64,000 nucleotides of DNA from Algihabitans albus. GTDB taxonomy: Bacteria; Pseudomonadota; Alphaproteobacteria; Kiloniellales; DSM-21159. Every line of letters begins with the position of its first letter. Position 1 is the stretch's first letter. The stretch is taken from NCBI RefSeq assembly GCF_003572205.1, contig NZ_QXNY01000010.1:62001-126000 (forward strand), read 5' to 3'. The notes below the pieces were generated by a model that had not been told where the DNA came from, searched no databases, and saw only the letters and a program-made list of their open reading frames with translations. This document shows positions 52,066 through 61,273 of this stretch, piece after piece. Made by a program: the position numbers and the translations under genes.

Positions 52066-54231
52066 CTAGTTGTCGAACAGATTCCGCAGACGGTCGACGC
52101 CTTCTTCGATGGCCTCGCCGGCGCCCTCGGCACCATCCCGCAGGGCATCGCCCGCGCCCTCGACCGCCTCCGGCACCGCCGCGCCGCCGGTGGGTTCGCC
52201 TCCGGCTTCCGCCTGCGCGTCTGGATCCAGGGCCGTCAGGCAAGGATTCTCCGCAGCCTGATCCCCGCCGCCAACGACCGATCCTCCGGCCACGGCGCCA
52301 AGGACGGCGAGCGGATTGGCGATGGTCGCCGCGGCTCCGGCAACGCCTCGCAAGGCACCGACCGGATCGGGAACGACGCTGGGGTTCTTCATGGTCCCCT
52401 GGACCCGGAAGGGAATCGCCAGCGATACCAGCGACGGAACCCGCGAAGCCGTATCGAAGGTCAGATCGAGCTCTTCGCTCCGCAGATCGACGTTACCGCC
52501 ACCCGCCAGTGAAAAGCTGGCGGTGTCGAGCACCATCGCCCGGCTCTCGGCAAGGCCGTCGGTGATTTCGAAGCGGCTGACGATGCAGTTGAGGGCGGTC
52601 GTATCCTCGCCCCCGAGCAGCGGCCCCAAGACCTGCGTGAAGCCGGCACCCAGAATGGCCAGCAGACGGTTGCTGATGCGCCCGCCCTCGTTGACGAGGT
52701 CCGTCGTGCCATTGAGGCTGCTGGCAATCGCCCGGGGGCTGGCGCCGCTCCCGGTCAGATCGATGCGGATGTCCATGGTGCCCTGGACATCCTCGGTGAT
52801 GCCCTGATCGTTCAGCATCTGGCCGAAATCCAGCTCGTCGACCGTGATTTGAGTCGCGAGCCGCGGCGTCTCTCCGGAGGCATCGAGTCCGACTTGGCCC
52901 TCCATCCGGCTCTGCTGATATCCGGCCTGCAGTGGGGCAATCTGCAGGTTGCCGCCGTCGAGGGTCACGCCAACCGTGACATCCGTGATTTCCAGGCCGG
53001 GATCGAGACGGACAACGCCGGCCGCCACCTGCGCGCTGGCATCGACCGTTCGCAAGACGTCGAGCGGAAGCGGCGTGTCGGGGATCACGTAGGGCGACTC
53101 TCCGGCCGGCGCCGGCGCGCCCGCCTCGCCCTCGGCTCCACCAGCGCCCGTGCCATTTTCGGTGCCATCGTCGGTTCCGGCGCCGTCACCCGCCTGAAAG
53201 TCCTGCAGGTCGATCACGCTGGAGGTCAGATCGACGGTCACCCGAGGCCGGTCGCCGGAGAGATCGGCACTGAGGCTGCCGCGCATGTCGCTGCCGCCGA
53301 CCGTGATGTTGAGGTCCTCAAGGCCGTAGCTCTGACCTTCGGTCACGAGACGGCCCTCCAAGCTGAAAGGCCCGAGCGGCGGAAGCTCCGCACCACCGGC
53401 CAGCGGGGCGAAAGAATCGAGGCTCTCGCCCTGCAGACTGAGCGTGAGGTCCGGCGCCGGCGCGGACATCGGGGTTCCCACAACGCCGCTGATCGACACT
53501 TGGTTGCCCGCGACAGTGCCCGAGATATCGACCGGGAAATCACCACCGGCAAGCACCGCGTCGACAGCCCCGGTGGTCCCGGAAAGCGCGATCTCCGCGC
53601 CCTGGAAGGTCGCGGCCAGGTCCAGCTCCTGCCCACCGTCGGCCTGACGCACGACCAGGGACTCCAGATCGAGGGTCAGGGTCTCCTCGGTGACCCCGTC
53701 CCGGAAGACCAACTGGCCCTCCTCGATCTCCACCGCGACCACGCGTGGGATCAAAGGCGCCTCGCCGCTCTCGGCCGGCTGATCCGGCGCAGCGGGCTCG
53801 GCCTCGGCTGCTGTTCCGGCTTCGGTTCCGGGCGCCGCCGGACCCATCGCCCAATTGCCCTCACCCGCCGGATTGGTCTCGACCAGAATGTCGGGGCGGA
53901 CGAGAACGATCCGGTTGACCTGCACATCCCCGGACAGCAGCGGGAGCAGAGCCAGCTCGAGCTCGAAACGCTCGAGCGTGACCATCTCCGCCCGGCTGCC
54001 CCAATCCGCATTGGACAGGGTGACCTGTTCGACGGCGATTGCCGGCTGCAGACCGATCGCCAGATCGACCGGCCCCGCAATGGTCAGCTGGCGACCCGTC
54101 GCCTTCTCGACCTCCGCCTCCGCCCGGGCTTTCAACGCCTCGAGATCGAGCGTGGAGAGATAGATGTAGCCGCCCGCCAGCACCGCGACGAACAGACCGG
54201 CCACCGCCAACAGGACGTACTTGATCCTCAT
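52066..54231 (-). CDS. AsmA family envelope protein
   Basis: A 721-residue protein with an N-terminal membrane anchor (YVLLAVAGLFVAVLAGGYIYL), the AsmA opening domain (LKARAEAEVEKATGRQLTIAGPVDLAIGLQPAIAV), acidic Gly/Ala-rich linkers and a C-terminal AsmA-type repeat region (MDIRIDLTGSGASPRAIASSLNGTTDLV). AsmA-like proteins form periplasmic bridge or groove structures connected with lipid and outer-membrane homeostasis. Overlaps the HAD gene by 4 nt (ATGA) and so is translated with it. Confidence 0.88.
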   Translation of the reverse strand: MRIKYVLLAVAGLFVAVLAGGYIYLSTLDLEALKARAEAEVEKATGRQLTIAGPVDLAIGLQPAIAVEQVTLSNADWGSRAEMVTLERFELELALLPLLSGDVQVNRIVLVRPDILVETNPAGEGNWAMGPAAPGTEAGTAAEAEPAAPDQPAESGEAPLIPRVVAVEIEEGQLVFRDGVTEETLTLDLESLVVRQADGGQELDLAATFQGAEIALSGTTGAVDAVLAGGDFPVDISGTVAGNQVSISGVVGTPMSAPAPDLTLSLQGESLDSFAPLAGGAELPPLGPFSLEGRLVTEGQSYGLEDLNITVGGSDMRGSLSADLSGDRPRVTVDLTSSVIDLQDFQAGDGAGTDDGTENGTGAGGAEGEAGAPAPAGESPYVIPDTPLPLDVLRTVDASAQVAAGVVRLDPGLEITDVTVGVTLDGGNLQIAPLQAGYQQSRMEGQVGLDASGETPRLATQITVDELDFGQMLNDQGITEDVQGTMDIRIDLTGSGASPRAIASSLNGTTDLVNEGGRISNRLLAILGAGFTQVLGPLLGGEDTTALNCIVSRFEITDGLAESRAMVLDTASFSLAGGGNVDLRSEELDLTFDTASRVPSLVSLAIPFRVQGTMKNPSVVPDPVGALRGVAGAAATIANPLAVLGAVAGGSVVGGGDQAAENPCLTALDPDAQAEAGGEPTGGAAVPEAVEGAGDALRDGAEGAGEAIEEGVDRLRNLFDN

Positions 54232-54902
54232 GTCACCTTCTCCAACAGATCGTTCAGGGAGGCCGGGAGGTCCACCGGCCGGTCAATGATGACGGCTGCA
54301 CCGGCCGCCTTCAACTCCGCGGAGCTGTGATAACCCCAAGACACACCAATAGCGAGTATATCCGCATTTTGCGCCATTTCCATGTCGAAGGTGCTGTCTC
54401 CGACCATCACCGTGCGCTGCCGTTCGACGCCGCATTCGGCAAGCGCACGCTCGACCATGGCGGGATGAGGTTTGCTCGGCGCCACGTCCGGGGTCTGCAG
54501 GGTGGAGAAGAGATGGGTCAGGCCGTGACGATCCAAGGTGTTGCGCAGCCCGCGCAGGTTCTTGCCGGTCGCGATACCCAAATGAACGTCCGGCAGCGCC
54601 AGTTCGTTCAGAATCGACGGCACCCCAGGAAACAGCGGCTCCTCGAAGTCGGCGCGCGCACGCATCGCCTGCGCCGCCTCGCGGTAAGCCCTGGTCACTT
54701 CGACGACGAGATGCTCCGATCCGTCAGGCAGCAGCCGCTCCAGCGCGAGCTCCAAGGACAGACCGACCACCCGCGCGATCCGCCACTCCTCCGGCAGAGG
54801 CAAGCCCTGCGCCCGAAAGGCCGCATGGGTGCAGTGAACGATCCCTGCTCGGCTGTCGACCAATGTCCCATCAAGATCGAAGAGAATAAGATGCCAACTC
54901 AA
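54228..54902 (-). CDS. HAD-IA family phosphatase (phosphoglycolate-phosphatase-like)
   Basis: A 224-residue HAD hydrolase with nucleophile Asp9 and general acid Asp11 (FDLDGTLVDS), motif II LGIATGK, motif III Lys in PSKPHPAM, and motif IV MVGDSTFDMEMAQNADI. The helical cap between motifs I and II is the phosphoglycolate type. The substrate is a small phosphoester and not further predictable. It starts 4 bp after the pseudouridine synthase gene and overlaps the AsmA gene. Confidence 0.92.
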   Translation of the reverse strand: MSWHLILFDLDGTLVDSRAGIVHCTHAAFRAQGLPLPEEWRIARVVGLSLELALERLLPDGSEHLVVEVTRAYREAAQAMRARADFEEPLFPGVPSILNELALPDVHLGIATGKNLRGLRNTLDRHGLTHLFSTLQTPDVAPSKPHPAMVERALAECGVERQRTVMVGDSTFDMEMAQNADILAIGVSWGYHSSAELKAAGAAVIIDRPVDLPASLNDLLEKVT

Positions 54903-54906
54903 TGCC

Positions 54907-55905
54907 TTAACCCCATGTTTCGATGTCTTGCATCAAATTTGCCGCCTTGGAGTCGTCGGGATCGAAACCGAGCTTCTGCCAAACCGCAAGGCGGTCCGGC
55001 GGCAAGGGCGCCTGAACCCGAAGGGTGGTGCCGTCGTCCGGGTGGGGCACCGCCAGCTCGCGGGCATGCAACATAACGGTCTTAGGCACCTGCAGGCGTT
55101 CCGGGAAGGCGGCCTTGCCGCCGTATTTACCGTCGCCCAGGATCGGACAGCCGAGCGCCGCACAGTGCACGCGCAGCTGATGCGTACGTCCGGTCAAGGG
55201 GTTCAGCAGAAGCCAAGTGATGCCCTTGGCCGCCGCGATCACGGCATAGCGGGTCTCCGCCTGCTTGCCGGCCTCGTCCACCCGCACCTTCTCGCCACCG
55301 GGACCGCCGCGCTTGTCGAGCGCCAGGCGAATCAGACCGCGCGCCTTGGGCGGCTTGCCCACGACCAGGGCCCAGTAGAGCTTACGGGCGTCGTCCTGCT
55401 TGAAGGCGCCGGTCAGCGCGCGCGCCGCCGCGACCGTGCGCGCGAGCAGCAAGACGCCGGAGGTATCCCGGTCCAGGCGGTGCACCAGACGGGGACGTTC
55501 GTCGGCCCCGAAGGTTAGAAGGTCGAGCAGGGCATCCAGGTTCTTCGCCTGTTTCGGCCCACCCTGTACGGCCAGTCCAGCCGGTTTGTTGAGTGCGAGA
55601 ACCCGGGCATCCCGATGCAGCACGCTGGCCCGCAGCGCTTCGACTTCGGCTTTCGACAGGGACGGCACGGCGGGCTTGGGGGATGCCGCCTCCCCGTCCC
55701 GCTCGATGGGGGGAACCCGGATCGCCTGGCCGGCCTCAAGCCGCGTGTTGGCCTTGGCCCGCTTGCCGTCGACCCGGATCTGGCCGGTCCGCAGCAGCTT
55801 TTCCAACCGCCCGTGGCCAAGGCCGGGATAGCAGCGCTTGAACCAGCGATCCAAGCGCTGATCGGCCTCGCCGGGCGCAACGATGCGCGTCTCGACCCTA
55901 CTCAT
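54907..55905 (-). CDS. rluC: RluC/RluD-family pseudouridine synthase
   Basis: A 332-residue rRNA pseudouridine synthase. It has an N-terminal S4 RNA-binding domain (QRLDRWFKRCYPGLGHGRLEKLLRTGQIRVDG) and catalytic Asp145 in VHRLDRDTSG. Later motifs are PLTGRTHQLRVHCAALGCPILGD and LHARELAVPHP. RluC would modify 23S rRNA; the exact target uridines are not deducible. The start at ATG 55905 overlaps the crcB stop (ATGA); the in-frame ATG 56109 would run through crcB. Confidence 0.92.
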   Translation of the reverse strand: MSRVETRIVAPGEADQRLDRWFKRCYPGLGHGRLEKLLRTGQIRVDGKRAKANTRLEAGQAIRVPPIERDGEAASPKPAVPSLSKAEVEALRASVLHRDARVLALNKPAGLAVQGGPKQAKNLDALLDLLTFGADERPRLVHRLDRDTSGVLLLARTVAAARALTGAFKQDDARKLYWALVVGKPPKARGLIRLALDKRGGPGGEKVRVDEAGKQAETRYAVIAAAKGITWLLLNPLTGRTHQLRVHCAALGCPILGDGKYGGKAAFPERLQVPKTVMLHARELAVPHPDDGTTLRVQAPLPPDRLAVWQKLGFDPDDSKAANLMQDIETWG

Positions 55906-56282
55906 GCCGCCAGCGCCCGAACCAGCCAGAGCCCGAAGAAGAGACCGCCGACCGACAGTAGGATCGAGAGCGCGACGTAGAGAGCCGCCAGACCGATCTC
56001 TCCGCGTTCGTAAAGCAGGGCCACATCGAGCGAGAAGGTCGAGAAGGTGGTGAAAGCGCCGAGGAAACCGACCGCAAGGAAAGCCCGGAGCGCGGCGCTC
56101 GGCTGCCACAGCGAAGCGGAGATTTCCAGGAGAAGCCCCATCAGAAAGCAGCCGACGACGTTCACGGCCAAGATGCCGTAAGGAAAGCCGCCGCCGGTCA
56201 GGTGCATTACCTGCTGCGCCAGGAAATGCCGGGCCAGCGCCCCGAGGGCGCCACCGGCAGCGATCGCCAGAATGAATTGCAT
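55902..56282 (-). CDS. crcB: Fluoride efflux channel CrcB/FluC
   Basis: A 126-residue, four-helix fluoride channel subunit. Motifs are GGALGALARHFLAQQ, the GILAVNVVGCFLMGLLLE helix containing the conserved Asn, and GFLGAFTTFSTFSLDVA, which supplies the Phe/Thr fluoride pathway. I looked upstream for a fluoride riboswitch and saw none. First of a chain of overlapping genes (crcB, rluC, HAD, AsmA) on the minus strand. Confidence 0.95.
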   Translation of the reverse strand: MQFILAIAAGGALGALARHFLAQQVMHLTGGGFPYGILAVNVVGCFLMGLLLEISASLWQPSAALRAFLAVGFLGAFTTFSTFSLDVALLYERGEIGLAALYVALSILLSVGGLFFGLWLVRALAA

Positions 56283-56499
56283 CTTGTCGGGTCTGCTTGT
56301 CAGGTCTGCGCCGCGGCAGCGCCCTAAGGGAGTGCCCGACGCTGTCCTAGCAGGGAACGACGAGGAGAGCCAGAGCAGCTACCTGCTGGCGAAAGGTCGA
56401 ACCGGGACGCGGTATGGCCGACGGTCCCGACTCCAAGGGCCGAGGCGACGGAAACAGACGGCGCACGACGGCCCGGTCTGGCAGCCTCAGGAGCGCAGG

Positions 56500-57162
56500 T
56501 CAGGCGGCCGTGGCGGTTCGGATCCCCTTCAGCCAGGCCAGGCTGGCGTCGGTGGTCATCTGATAGACACCCAGACGGCCCAGCTCGCGCAAGGCCTCGT
56601 CGCTGGCATCGCAGACCGCATCGGAGCCAACCACCACCCGATAGTCGCGCGCGGAGGCCTCGTAGATCGATGCACGGGTCCCGGTCGGGAAGTTGCAGCC
56701 CGTGACGACCAAGGTGGTAACGCCCAGCGCCTCCAGACGCTCCTGCAGCGCCGTGCCGTAGAATGCCCCCCAGCGGGGCTTGTAGAAAACGTACTCCTGG
56801 GCCGCGATCTGCTGCATGTCGCCGGCCAAGAGCCCTTCGGCATCCAGGCGAACCGAGGCGTTGGGCTTGATGCAATCCCAAAGCTCGGCGCCCCTTGTGC
56901 CCGGCATCAGGACTCTGAGCCCCTCCTCGACGGCACCGCGTCGGCAGAGATCGACGTTGGAGCCGTCCGGCCGGTAGAAGCGAACCCCATGCAGGATCGG
57001 CTTGCCGGCCTCCCGAAAGCCCTCGACCAGTCGTTTGATGTTGGGCGTGTTGCCGCCGACACCGCTGGTCCTGATCGGTGAATCGGCCCGCGCGAAATCG
57101 CGCTGCAGATCGATGGTCAGGAGGGCGACGTGGTCGCGTTCGAGAACATTGTACTCGGGCAT
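56500..57162 (-). CDS. Isochorismatase-family cysteine hydrolase
   Basis: A 220-residue hydrolase with an intact Asp18-Lys128-Cys156 triad (LTIDLQRDFA, YVFYKPRWGAF, VVTGCNFPTGTRAS). Family members cleave amides or isochorismate (nicotinamidase, N-carbamoylsarcosine amidase, ureidoacrylate hydrolase). The Asn-Phe-Pro-Thr after Cys156 is like amidases acting on small carbamoyl compounds, but substrate is undetermined. The gene is isolated, with ~215 bp and ~175 bp flanks, and interrupts the otherwise conserved crcB-rarA neighbourhood. Confidence 0.9.
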   Translation of the reverse strand: MPEYNVLERDHVALLTIDLQRDFARADSPIRTSGVGGNTPNIKRLVEGFREAGKPILHGVRFYRPDGSNVDLCRRGAVEEGLRVLMPGTRGAELWDCIKPNASVRLDAEGLLAGDMQQIAAQEYVFYKPRWGAFYGTALQERLEALGVTTLVVTGCNFPTGTRASIYEASARDYRVVVGSDAVCDASDEALRELGRLGVYQMTTDASLAWLKGIRTATAA

Positions 57163-57338
57163 ATCGCGAGAAGCGGTCTCTACGTTCGGGTTTCGGGAGC
57201 GAGCCCGGCAACGATCCGATGCCGGGTCCGCTTTGTTGCGGTGACAATAAGCTCGCTGTTTTGCGGAACAACCCTACGGAACGCATGACCGCCTCGCCGG
57301 CTACGCAAGGCTTTGGCATGCGTCGTCCCGCACCCCGG

Positions 57339-58673
57339 CTAAGTGCCTGGGCCGTCCCCGCTTTCCGCGCCCGCACCAGACTCGGTCCCGCCCTGCCGGC
57401 GGGCGCGCAGCCGCTCCCAGTACTCCACGCGCTTGGCGATCTCGCGTTCGAACCCACGCTCGACCGGACGATAGAACCGCTGGCGCGGCAGATCGTCCGG
57501 GAAGTAGGTCTGCCCGGAAAAGCCGTCTTCGGCATCGTGGTCGTAGGCGTATCCGGCGCCATATCCCAGGTCGCGCATCAGGCCGGTGGGCGCGTTCAGG
57601 ATATGCAGCGGCGGGGCAAGGGAGCCTGTCTCCTTCGCGCTCCGCTTGGCGGCCGCGAAGGCCCGGTAGGCGGCATTGGATTTCGGTGCGGTGCCCAGGT
57701 AGATCACGCAGACGGCAAGCGCCAGTTCCCCTTCGGGCGAGCCCAGGCGCTCGTAGGTCTCCCAGGCGGCGATGGCCTGCGGCAGAGCATTGGGGTCGGC
57801 AAGGCCGATATCCTCGACGGCGAAGCGGACCAGACGCCGGGCGATATAGTGAGGGTCTTCGCCGCCGGCCAGCATGCGCGCCAGCCAGTAGAGCGCGGCG
57901 TCGGTGTCGGAGCCGCGCAGCGATTTGTGCAGCGCGGAAATCAGATTGTAATGCGCCTCCTGACCCTTGTCGTAGAGCGGCATGCGGCGCTGAACGATCT
58001 CCGCCAAGCCGGCCGGATCGCGCTGCGGCGCCGGCGGCAAGGTGGCCAGTTCCTCGACAAGATTCAGCAGGTAGCGGCCGTCGCCGTCCGCCAGGGCCAG
58101 CAGCGCCTCCCGCGCCGCGTCCGTCAAGGGCAGCGGGCGCTCCAGCTCCACCTCGGCGCGCCGCACCAACTCGCCCAGAGCATCGTGATCCAGGCGTTTG
58201 AGAACCAACACCTGACAGCGCGACAGCAAGGCCGCGTTGAGTTCGAAGGAGGGATTCTCCGTGGTCGCGCCGACCAACACCACGGTGCCGTCCTCGACAT
58301 AGGGCAGAAAGCCGTCCTGCTGAGCGCGGTTGAAGCGATGGATCTCATCGACGAACAGCAAGGTTCCGCGGCCCGCCGAACGCCGCTGGCGGGCCCGCTC
58401 GAAGACCTTGCGCAGGTCGGCGACACCCGAGAAGACCGCCGACAGCGGTTCGAACTCCAGATCCGTGGCTTCCGCAAGCAGGCGGGCGATGGTGGTCTTG
58501 CCGCACCCCGGCGGCCCCCAAAGGATCAGCGACGCGAGCCGCCGCTGCGCCAGCATGCGGCCCAGCGGCGCTTCCGTGGCCAGCAGGTGCTGCTGCCCAA
58601 CGACCTCCGCCAAGGTCTTCGGCCTTAGCTTATCGGCCAGCGGCCGCGGCGCCTGGCTCTCGAACAAGGACAT
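57339..58673 (-). CDS. rarA: Replication-associated recombination protein RarA (MgsA/WRNIP1 family)
   Basis: A 444-residue AAA+ ATPase acting at stalled forks. Walker A GPPGCGKTT lies at about 53-61, Walker B is LLFVDEIHRFNRAQQD, sensor 1 is VVLVGATTENPSFELN, and there is a C-terminal tetramerisation region (KSLRGSDTDAALYWLARML, FAVEDIGLADP, GAGYAYDHD). ATG 58673 begins the conserved N-terminus; the in-frame ATG at 58763 overlaps the protease gene and adds a non-family tail. It starts 4 bp after the protease stop. Confidence 0.96.
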   Translation of the reverse strand: MSLFESQAPRPLADKLRPKTLAEVVGQQHLLATEAPLGRMLAQRRLASLILWGPPGCGKTTIARLLAEATDLEFEPLSAVFSGVADLRKVFERARQRRSAGRGTLLFVDEIHRFNRAQQDGFLPYVEDGTVVLVGATTENPSFELNAALLSRCQVLVLKRLDHDALGELVRRAEVELERPLPLTDAAREALLALADGDGRYLLNLVEELATLPPAPQRDPAGLAEIVQRRMPLYDKGQEAHYNLISALHKSLRGSDTDAALYWLARMLAGGEDPHYIARRLVRFAVEDIGLADPNALPQAIAAWETYERLGSPEGELALAVCVIYLGTAPKSNAAYRAFAAAKRSAKETGSLAPPLHILNAPTGLMRDLGYGAGYAYDHDAEDGFSGQTYFPDDLPRQRFYRPVERGFEREIAKRVEYWERLRARRQGGTESGAGAESGDGPGT

Positions 58674-58677
58674 GGAC

Positions 58678-60114
58678 TCAGCCGGAGAAGTCGACGGAGC
58701 GCACACGCCCCTCGCGCTCGACCCGCATCTGCCAGCGTCCCTCCGCCGCCTCGATGGCGACACCGAGCTGGCTGACCGTGCGAACCGCCTGACGGTTCAC
58801 CTCATGCAGGACGTCGCCCCGGCGAAATCCGGAGCGGCGCGCCGGCGAGCCGCGCGGAACCTGCAACACGACCACGCCCTGCCAGGTCCCCTGCAGATCG
58901 AGTTCATCGGCCAAGGCCGGAGAGAGGTTGGCAACGACGGCGCCGCTGAGCGGGTGGCGGCCGCTCAGGCGCGCGGGATTGCGAGGCGGCGTCTCCGGCG
59001 CCACTTCCAACGGCAGGTCGATCACCACCTCGCTGCCTGCGCGCCAGACCTGGAGCTCGGTTTGCGCACCGAGCCGCTGGGTCGCGAGGCGGTAGCGCAG
59101 GGATTGGGTATCGGCCACCGGCTGACCGCCGACGGCCAGGACCACGTCGCCTTCGGCAAGGCCGGCGCGATCGGCCGGACCGCCCGGATAGATCTCCCCG
59201 ACCATGACGCCGACGGCGCGCGACAGGCCGACTGCCTGGGCGAGGTCGGCCGTCACCGTCTGGCCCTGGGCCCCAGCCCAAGGCCGCCGTACGACGCCGC
59301 CTTCGCGCGCCCCGGCGACCACGGTTGCGACCATGTTGCTGGGGACCGCGAAGCCGATCCCGATCGAGCCGCCGCTCCGGGAGTAGATCGCCGTGTTGAT
59401 CCCGATGAGCCCTCCGTCCAGGGTCACGAGCGCGCCCCCCGAGTTCCCGGGATTGATCGCCGCATCGGTTTGAATGAAGAAGCTGTAGTCGGTAACGCCG
59501 ACCTGCGTGCGCGCGGTCGCCGAGACGATGCCGCTGGTCACCGTCTGGCCGACGCCGAAGGGGTTGCCGATCGCCAGCACAAGGTCCCCGACCTCGATGC
59601 TATCGGAATCGCGGAAGGTCGCGACCGGCAGGTCCAATGCGTCGCTCTCCAGACGCAGGATCGAGATGTCGGTACGCGGATCCTCCAACAGGATTTCCGC
59701 CTCGAACTCCCGCCGGTCCGCAAGAACGACGCGGATCTCATCCGCATCCGCGATGACATGATGGTTGGTAACCACCAGCCCGGAGGAGTCGACGATGACA
59801 CCCGACCCGAGCGAGTTCTGGTTCCGCTCGCGCGGCTGCCCGAAAACCCCGAAATCCTCACCGAAAAAGCGACGAAAGAAGGGATCGTCGAGCATCGGCG
59901 ACTGACGCTGCACAACGGTTTTGCTGGCAAAGATGTTGACGACCGCGGGAGCTACCTCCTTCACCACCGGCGCGAAGGAGAGCTGCATCTCCTCCCGGCT
60001 TTCCGGCACGACCCGCTGCTGCGCGGCGGCTGTCAGCGGCAGGAGAGCCGCCAAGACAATCGCCACCGCGCCCCACCGCCGTCCCCTGATACGTCTGCCG
60101 CGACTGAAAATCAT
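58678..60114 (-). CDS. DegP/DegQ-type periplasmic serine protease
   Basis: A 478-residue HtrA protease. An Arg-rich start and hydrophobic core (WGAVAIVLAALLPLTAAAQ) act as signal peptide. The trypsin-like triad is His119 (VVTNHHVI), Asp149 (DPRTDISIL) and Ser225 (NPGNSGGAL). Two PDZ domains follow (~265-345 and ~385-470; GPADRAGLAEGDVVLAVGG). It degrades or refolds damaged envelope proteins. The start at ATG 60114 is chosen over 60375, whose extension crosses the divergent small gene. It lies upstream of rarA. Confidence 0.95.
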   Translation of the reverse strand: MIFSRGRRIRGRRWGAVAIVLAALLPLTAAAQQRVVPESREEMQLSFAPVVKEVAPAVVNIFASKTVVQRQSPMLDDPFFRRFFGEDFGVFGQPRERNQNSLGSGVIVDSSGLVVTNHHVIADADEIRVVLADRREFEAEILLEDPRTDISILRLESDALDLPVATFRDSDSIEVGDLVLAIGNPFGVGQTVTSGIVSATARTQVGVTDYSFFIQTDAAINPGNSGGALVTLDGGLIGINTAIYSRSGGSIGIGFAVPSNMVATVVAGAREGGVVRRPWAGAQGQTVTADLAQAVGLSRAVGVMVGEIYPGGPADRAGLAEGDVVLAVGGQPVADTQSLRYRLATQRLGAQTELQVWRAGSEVVIDLPLEVAPETPPRNPARLSGRHPLSGAVVANLSPALADELDLQGTWQGVVVLQVPRGSPARRSGFRRGDVLHEVNRQAVRTVSQLGVAIEAAEGRWQMRVEREGRVRSVDFSG

Positions 60115-60274
60115 CCTATCGGACTCCTCGCGCCTCGACCCTCTTGTCAGAGAGGGCCAACCATTCGCATCTTTAGCACAAGGGCAACAGCCCCGGCTGC
60201 GGTAATAGGCTCGGCCAGCGCAGCTTGCCGCGAGGCGGCCGGGGGCGAGGTCGGACAACGAGGAACCTTCGAAG

Positions 60275-60574
60275 ATGCTCACAGGACCGGCAAAGCGTCG
60301 TTTCACCGGACTCGCCACCGCCCTGCTGATCGGGCTAGGCGCAGGGCTCGCCACCGCGCAGGACGGCGATCCCAACGATCAGAGCAGCGTGAACCTCGGC
60401 AGTGCCATGGCCCGGCTGGAGCGGCTCGGCTACAGCGATCTCCGCCTCGCGGACGGCAACGGCTTCGACAATCAGATCGACCTGCAGGGTCTCAACCCGG
60501 AAGGGCAAGCCGTGATCATCTCTCTCGACACCACCACCGGCAGCAAACTCTACGAAAAACCTCTCGACCGTTAG
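60275..60574 (+). CDS. Small secreted PepSY-like protein
   Basis: A 99-residue exported protein. A signal peptide (RRFTGLATALLIGLGAGLATAQ) is followed by a short PepSY-like module: MARLERLGYSDLRLADG, a central NQIDLQGLNPEGQAVIISLD and TTGSKLYEKPL. PepSY-like modules are associated with inhibition of, or binding to, proteases, and the gene is divergent from a DegP-type protease with a shared ~160-bp spacer. A functional link is only suggestive. The only plus-strand gene in the last ~17 kb. Confidence 0.7.
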   Translation: MLTGPAKRRFTGLATALLIGLGAGLATAQDGDPNDQSSVNLGSAMARLERLGYSDLRLADGNGFDNQIDLQGLNPEGQAVIISLDTTTGSKLYEKPLDR

Positions 60575-60634
60575 ATTTCGCCCGGTCGATCGCCGTTCGA
60601 TCGCTGGACTTTTCCACGATAGCGCGGACAGCAA

Positions 60635-60664
60635 AAAGGGCGGCACCCAACGGCACCGCCCTTT
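60635..60664. terminator. Bidirectional terminator between the PepSY-like gene and rplQ
   Basis: A perfect 9-bp stem aaagggcgg/ccgcccttt has five A before it (five T for the minus transcript) and a cttt tail after it. It lies between two convergent stops, so it terminates the long ribosomal operon on the minus strand as well as the small plus gene. Confidence 0.85.
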
Positions 60665-60709
60665 CTGTGTCGATCACGCCGTCGGCCTGACGGCAACCGA
60701 GGCCGAGGC

Positions 60710-61138
60710 CTAGGCCTCGGTCTCTTCTTCCTCGTCGGCCTTCTCGGCGGTCGGGCCCGAGTCCTGACCCTTGGCGTCCGGATTGCGGTCGACCAGCTCG
60801 ATCACCGCCATCGGGGCCATGTCGCCGTAACGGAAGCCCGCCTTCAGCACCCGCGTGTAGCCGCCCGGACGATCCTTGTAGCGTTCGGACAGCTCGTCGA
60901 AGAGCTTCCTGACCAGGACGTCGTTGCGCAGCGTGGCCAGGGCCTGACGACGGCGGGCCAACCCGCCCTTCTTGCCCAGCGAGATGAGGCGGTCGGTAAC
61001 CCGGCGCAGGTCCTTCGCCTTCGGCAAGGTGGTCACGATCTGCTCGTGCTTGATCAGCGCGGCCGCCATGTTCGCGAACATAGCCTTGCGGTGCGACGGG
61101 GTCCGGTTGAGTTTCCGGCCTGAATTTCCGTGACGCAT
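60710..61138 (-). CDS. rplQ: Large-subunit ribosomal protein L17 (bL17)
   Basis: A 142-residue L17: [39 protein letters not shown] and [26 protein letters not shown] are all conserved. The acidic tail (DEEEETEA) is longer than in E. coli. Last gene of the alpha ribosomal operon, followed by a strong terminator. Confidence 0.98.
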   Translation of the reverse strand: MRHGNSGRKLNRTPSHRKAMFANMAAALIKHEQIVTTLPKAKDLRRVTDRLISLGKKGGLARRRQALATLRNDVLVRKLFDELSERYKDRPGGYTRVLKAGFRYGDMAPMAVIELVDRNPDAKGQDSGPTAEKADEEEETEA

Positions 61139-61273
61139 GTCGAGTCACTCCTTTCATCGTGCTGGGCTTCGCGGCGCGAAACCGATTTATCCACCCGTCC
61201 GCCCTGCGCCCCGGCCAAGGCCGGCAGCGCGGTACGCACGGGTTGGGTCAGACCGACCCTCGGAGAGGCCGTC

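Noticed and set aside
52849-54330. Plus-strand frame of 493 codons opposite the AsmA gene
   Set aside because: Antisense to a well-formed AsmA family protein with anchor and repeat region; no family features.
56283-56499. Fluoride riboswitch upstream of crcB
   Set aside because: The conserved pseudoknot segments of the fluoride riboswitch are not visible in the 217-bp spacer.
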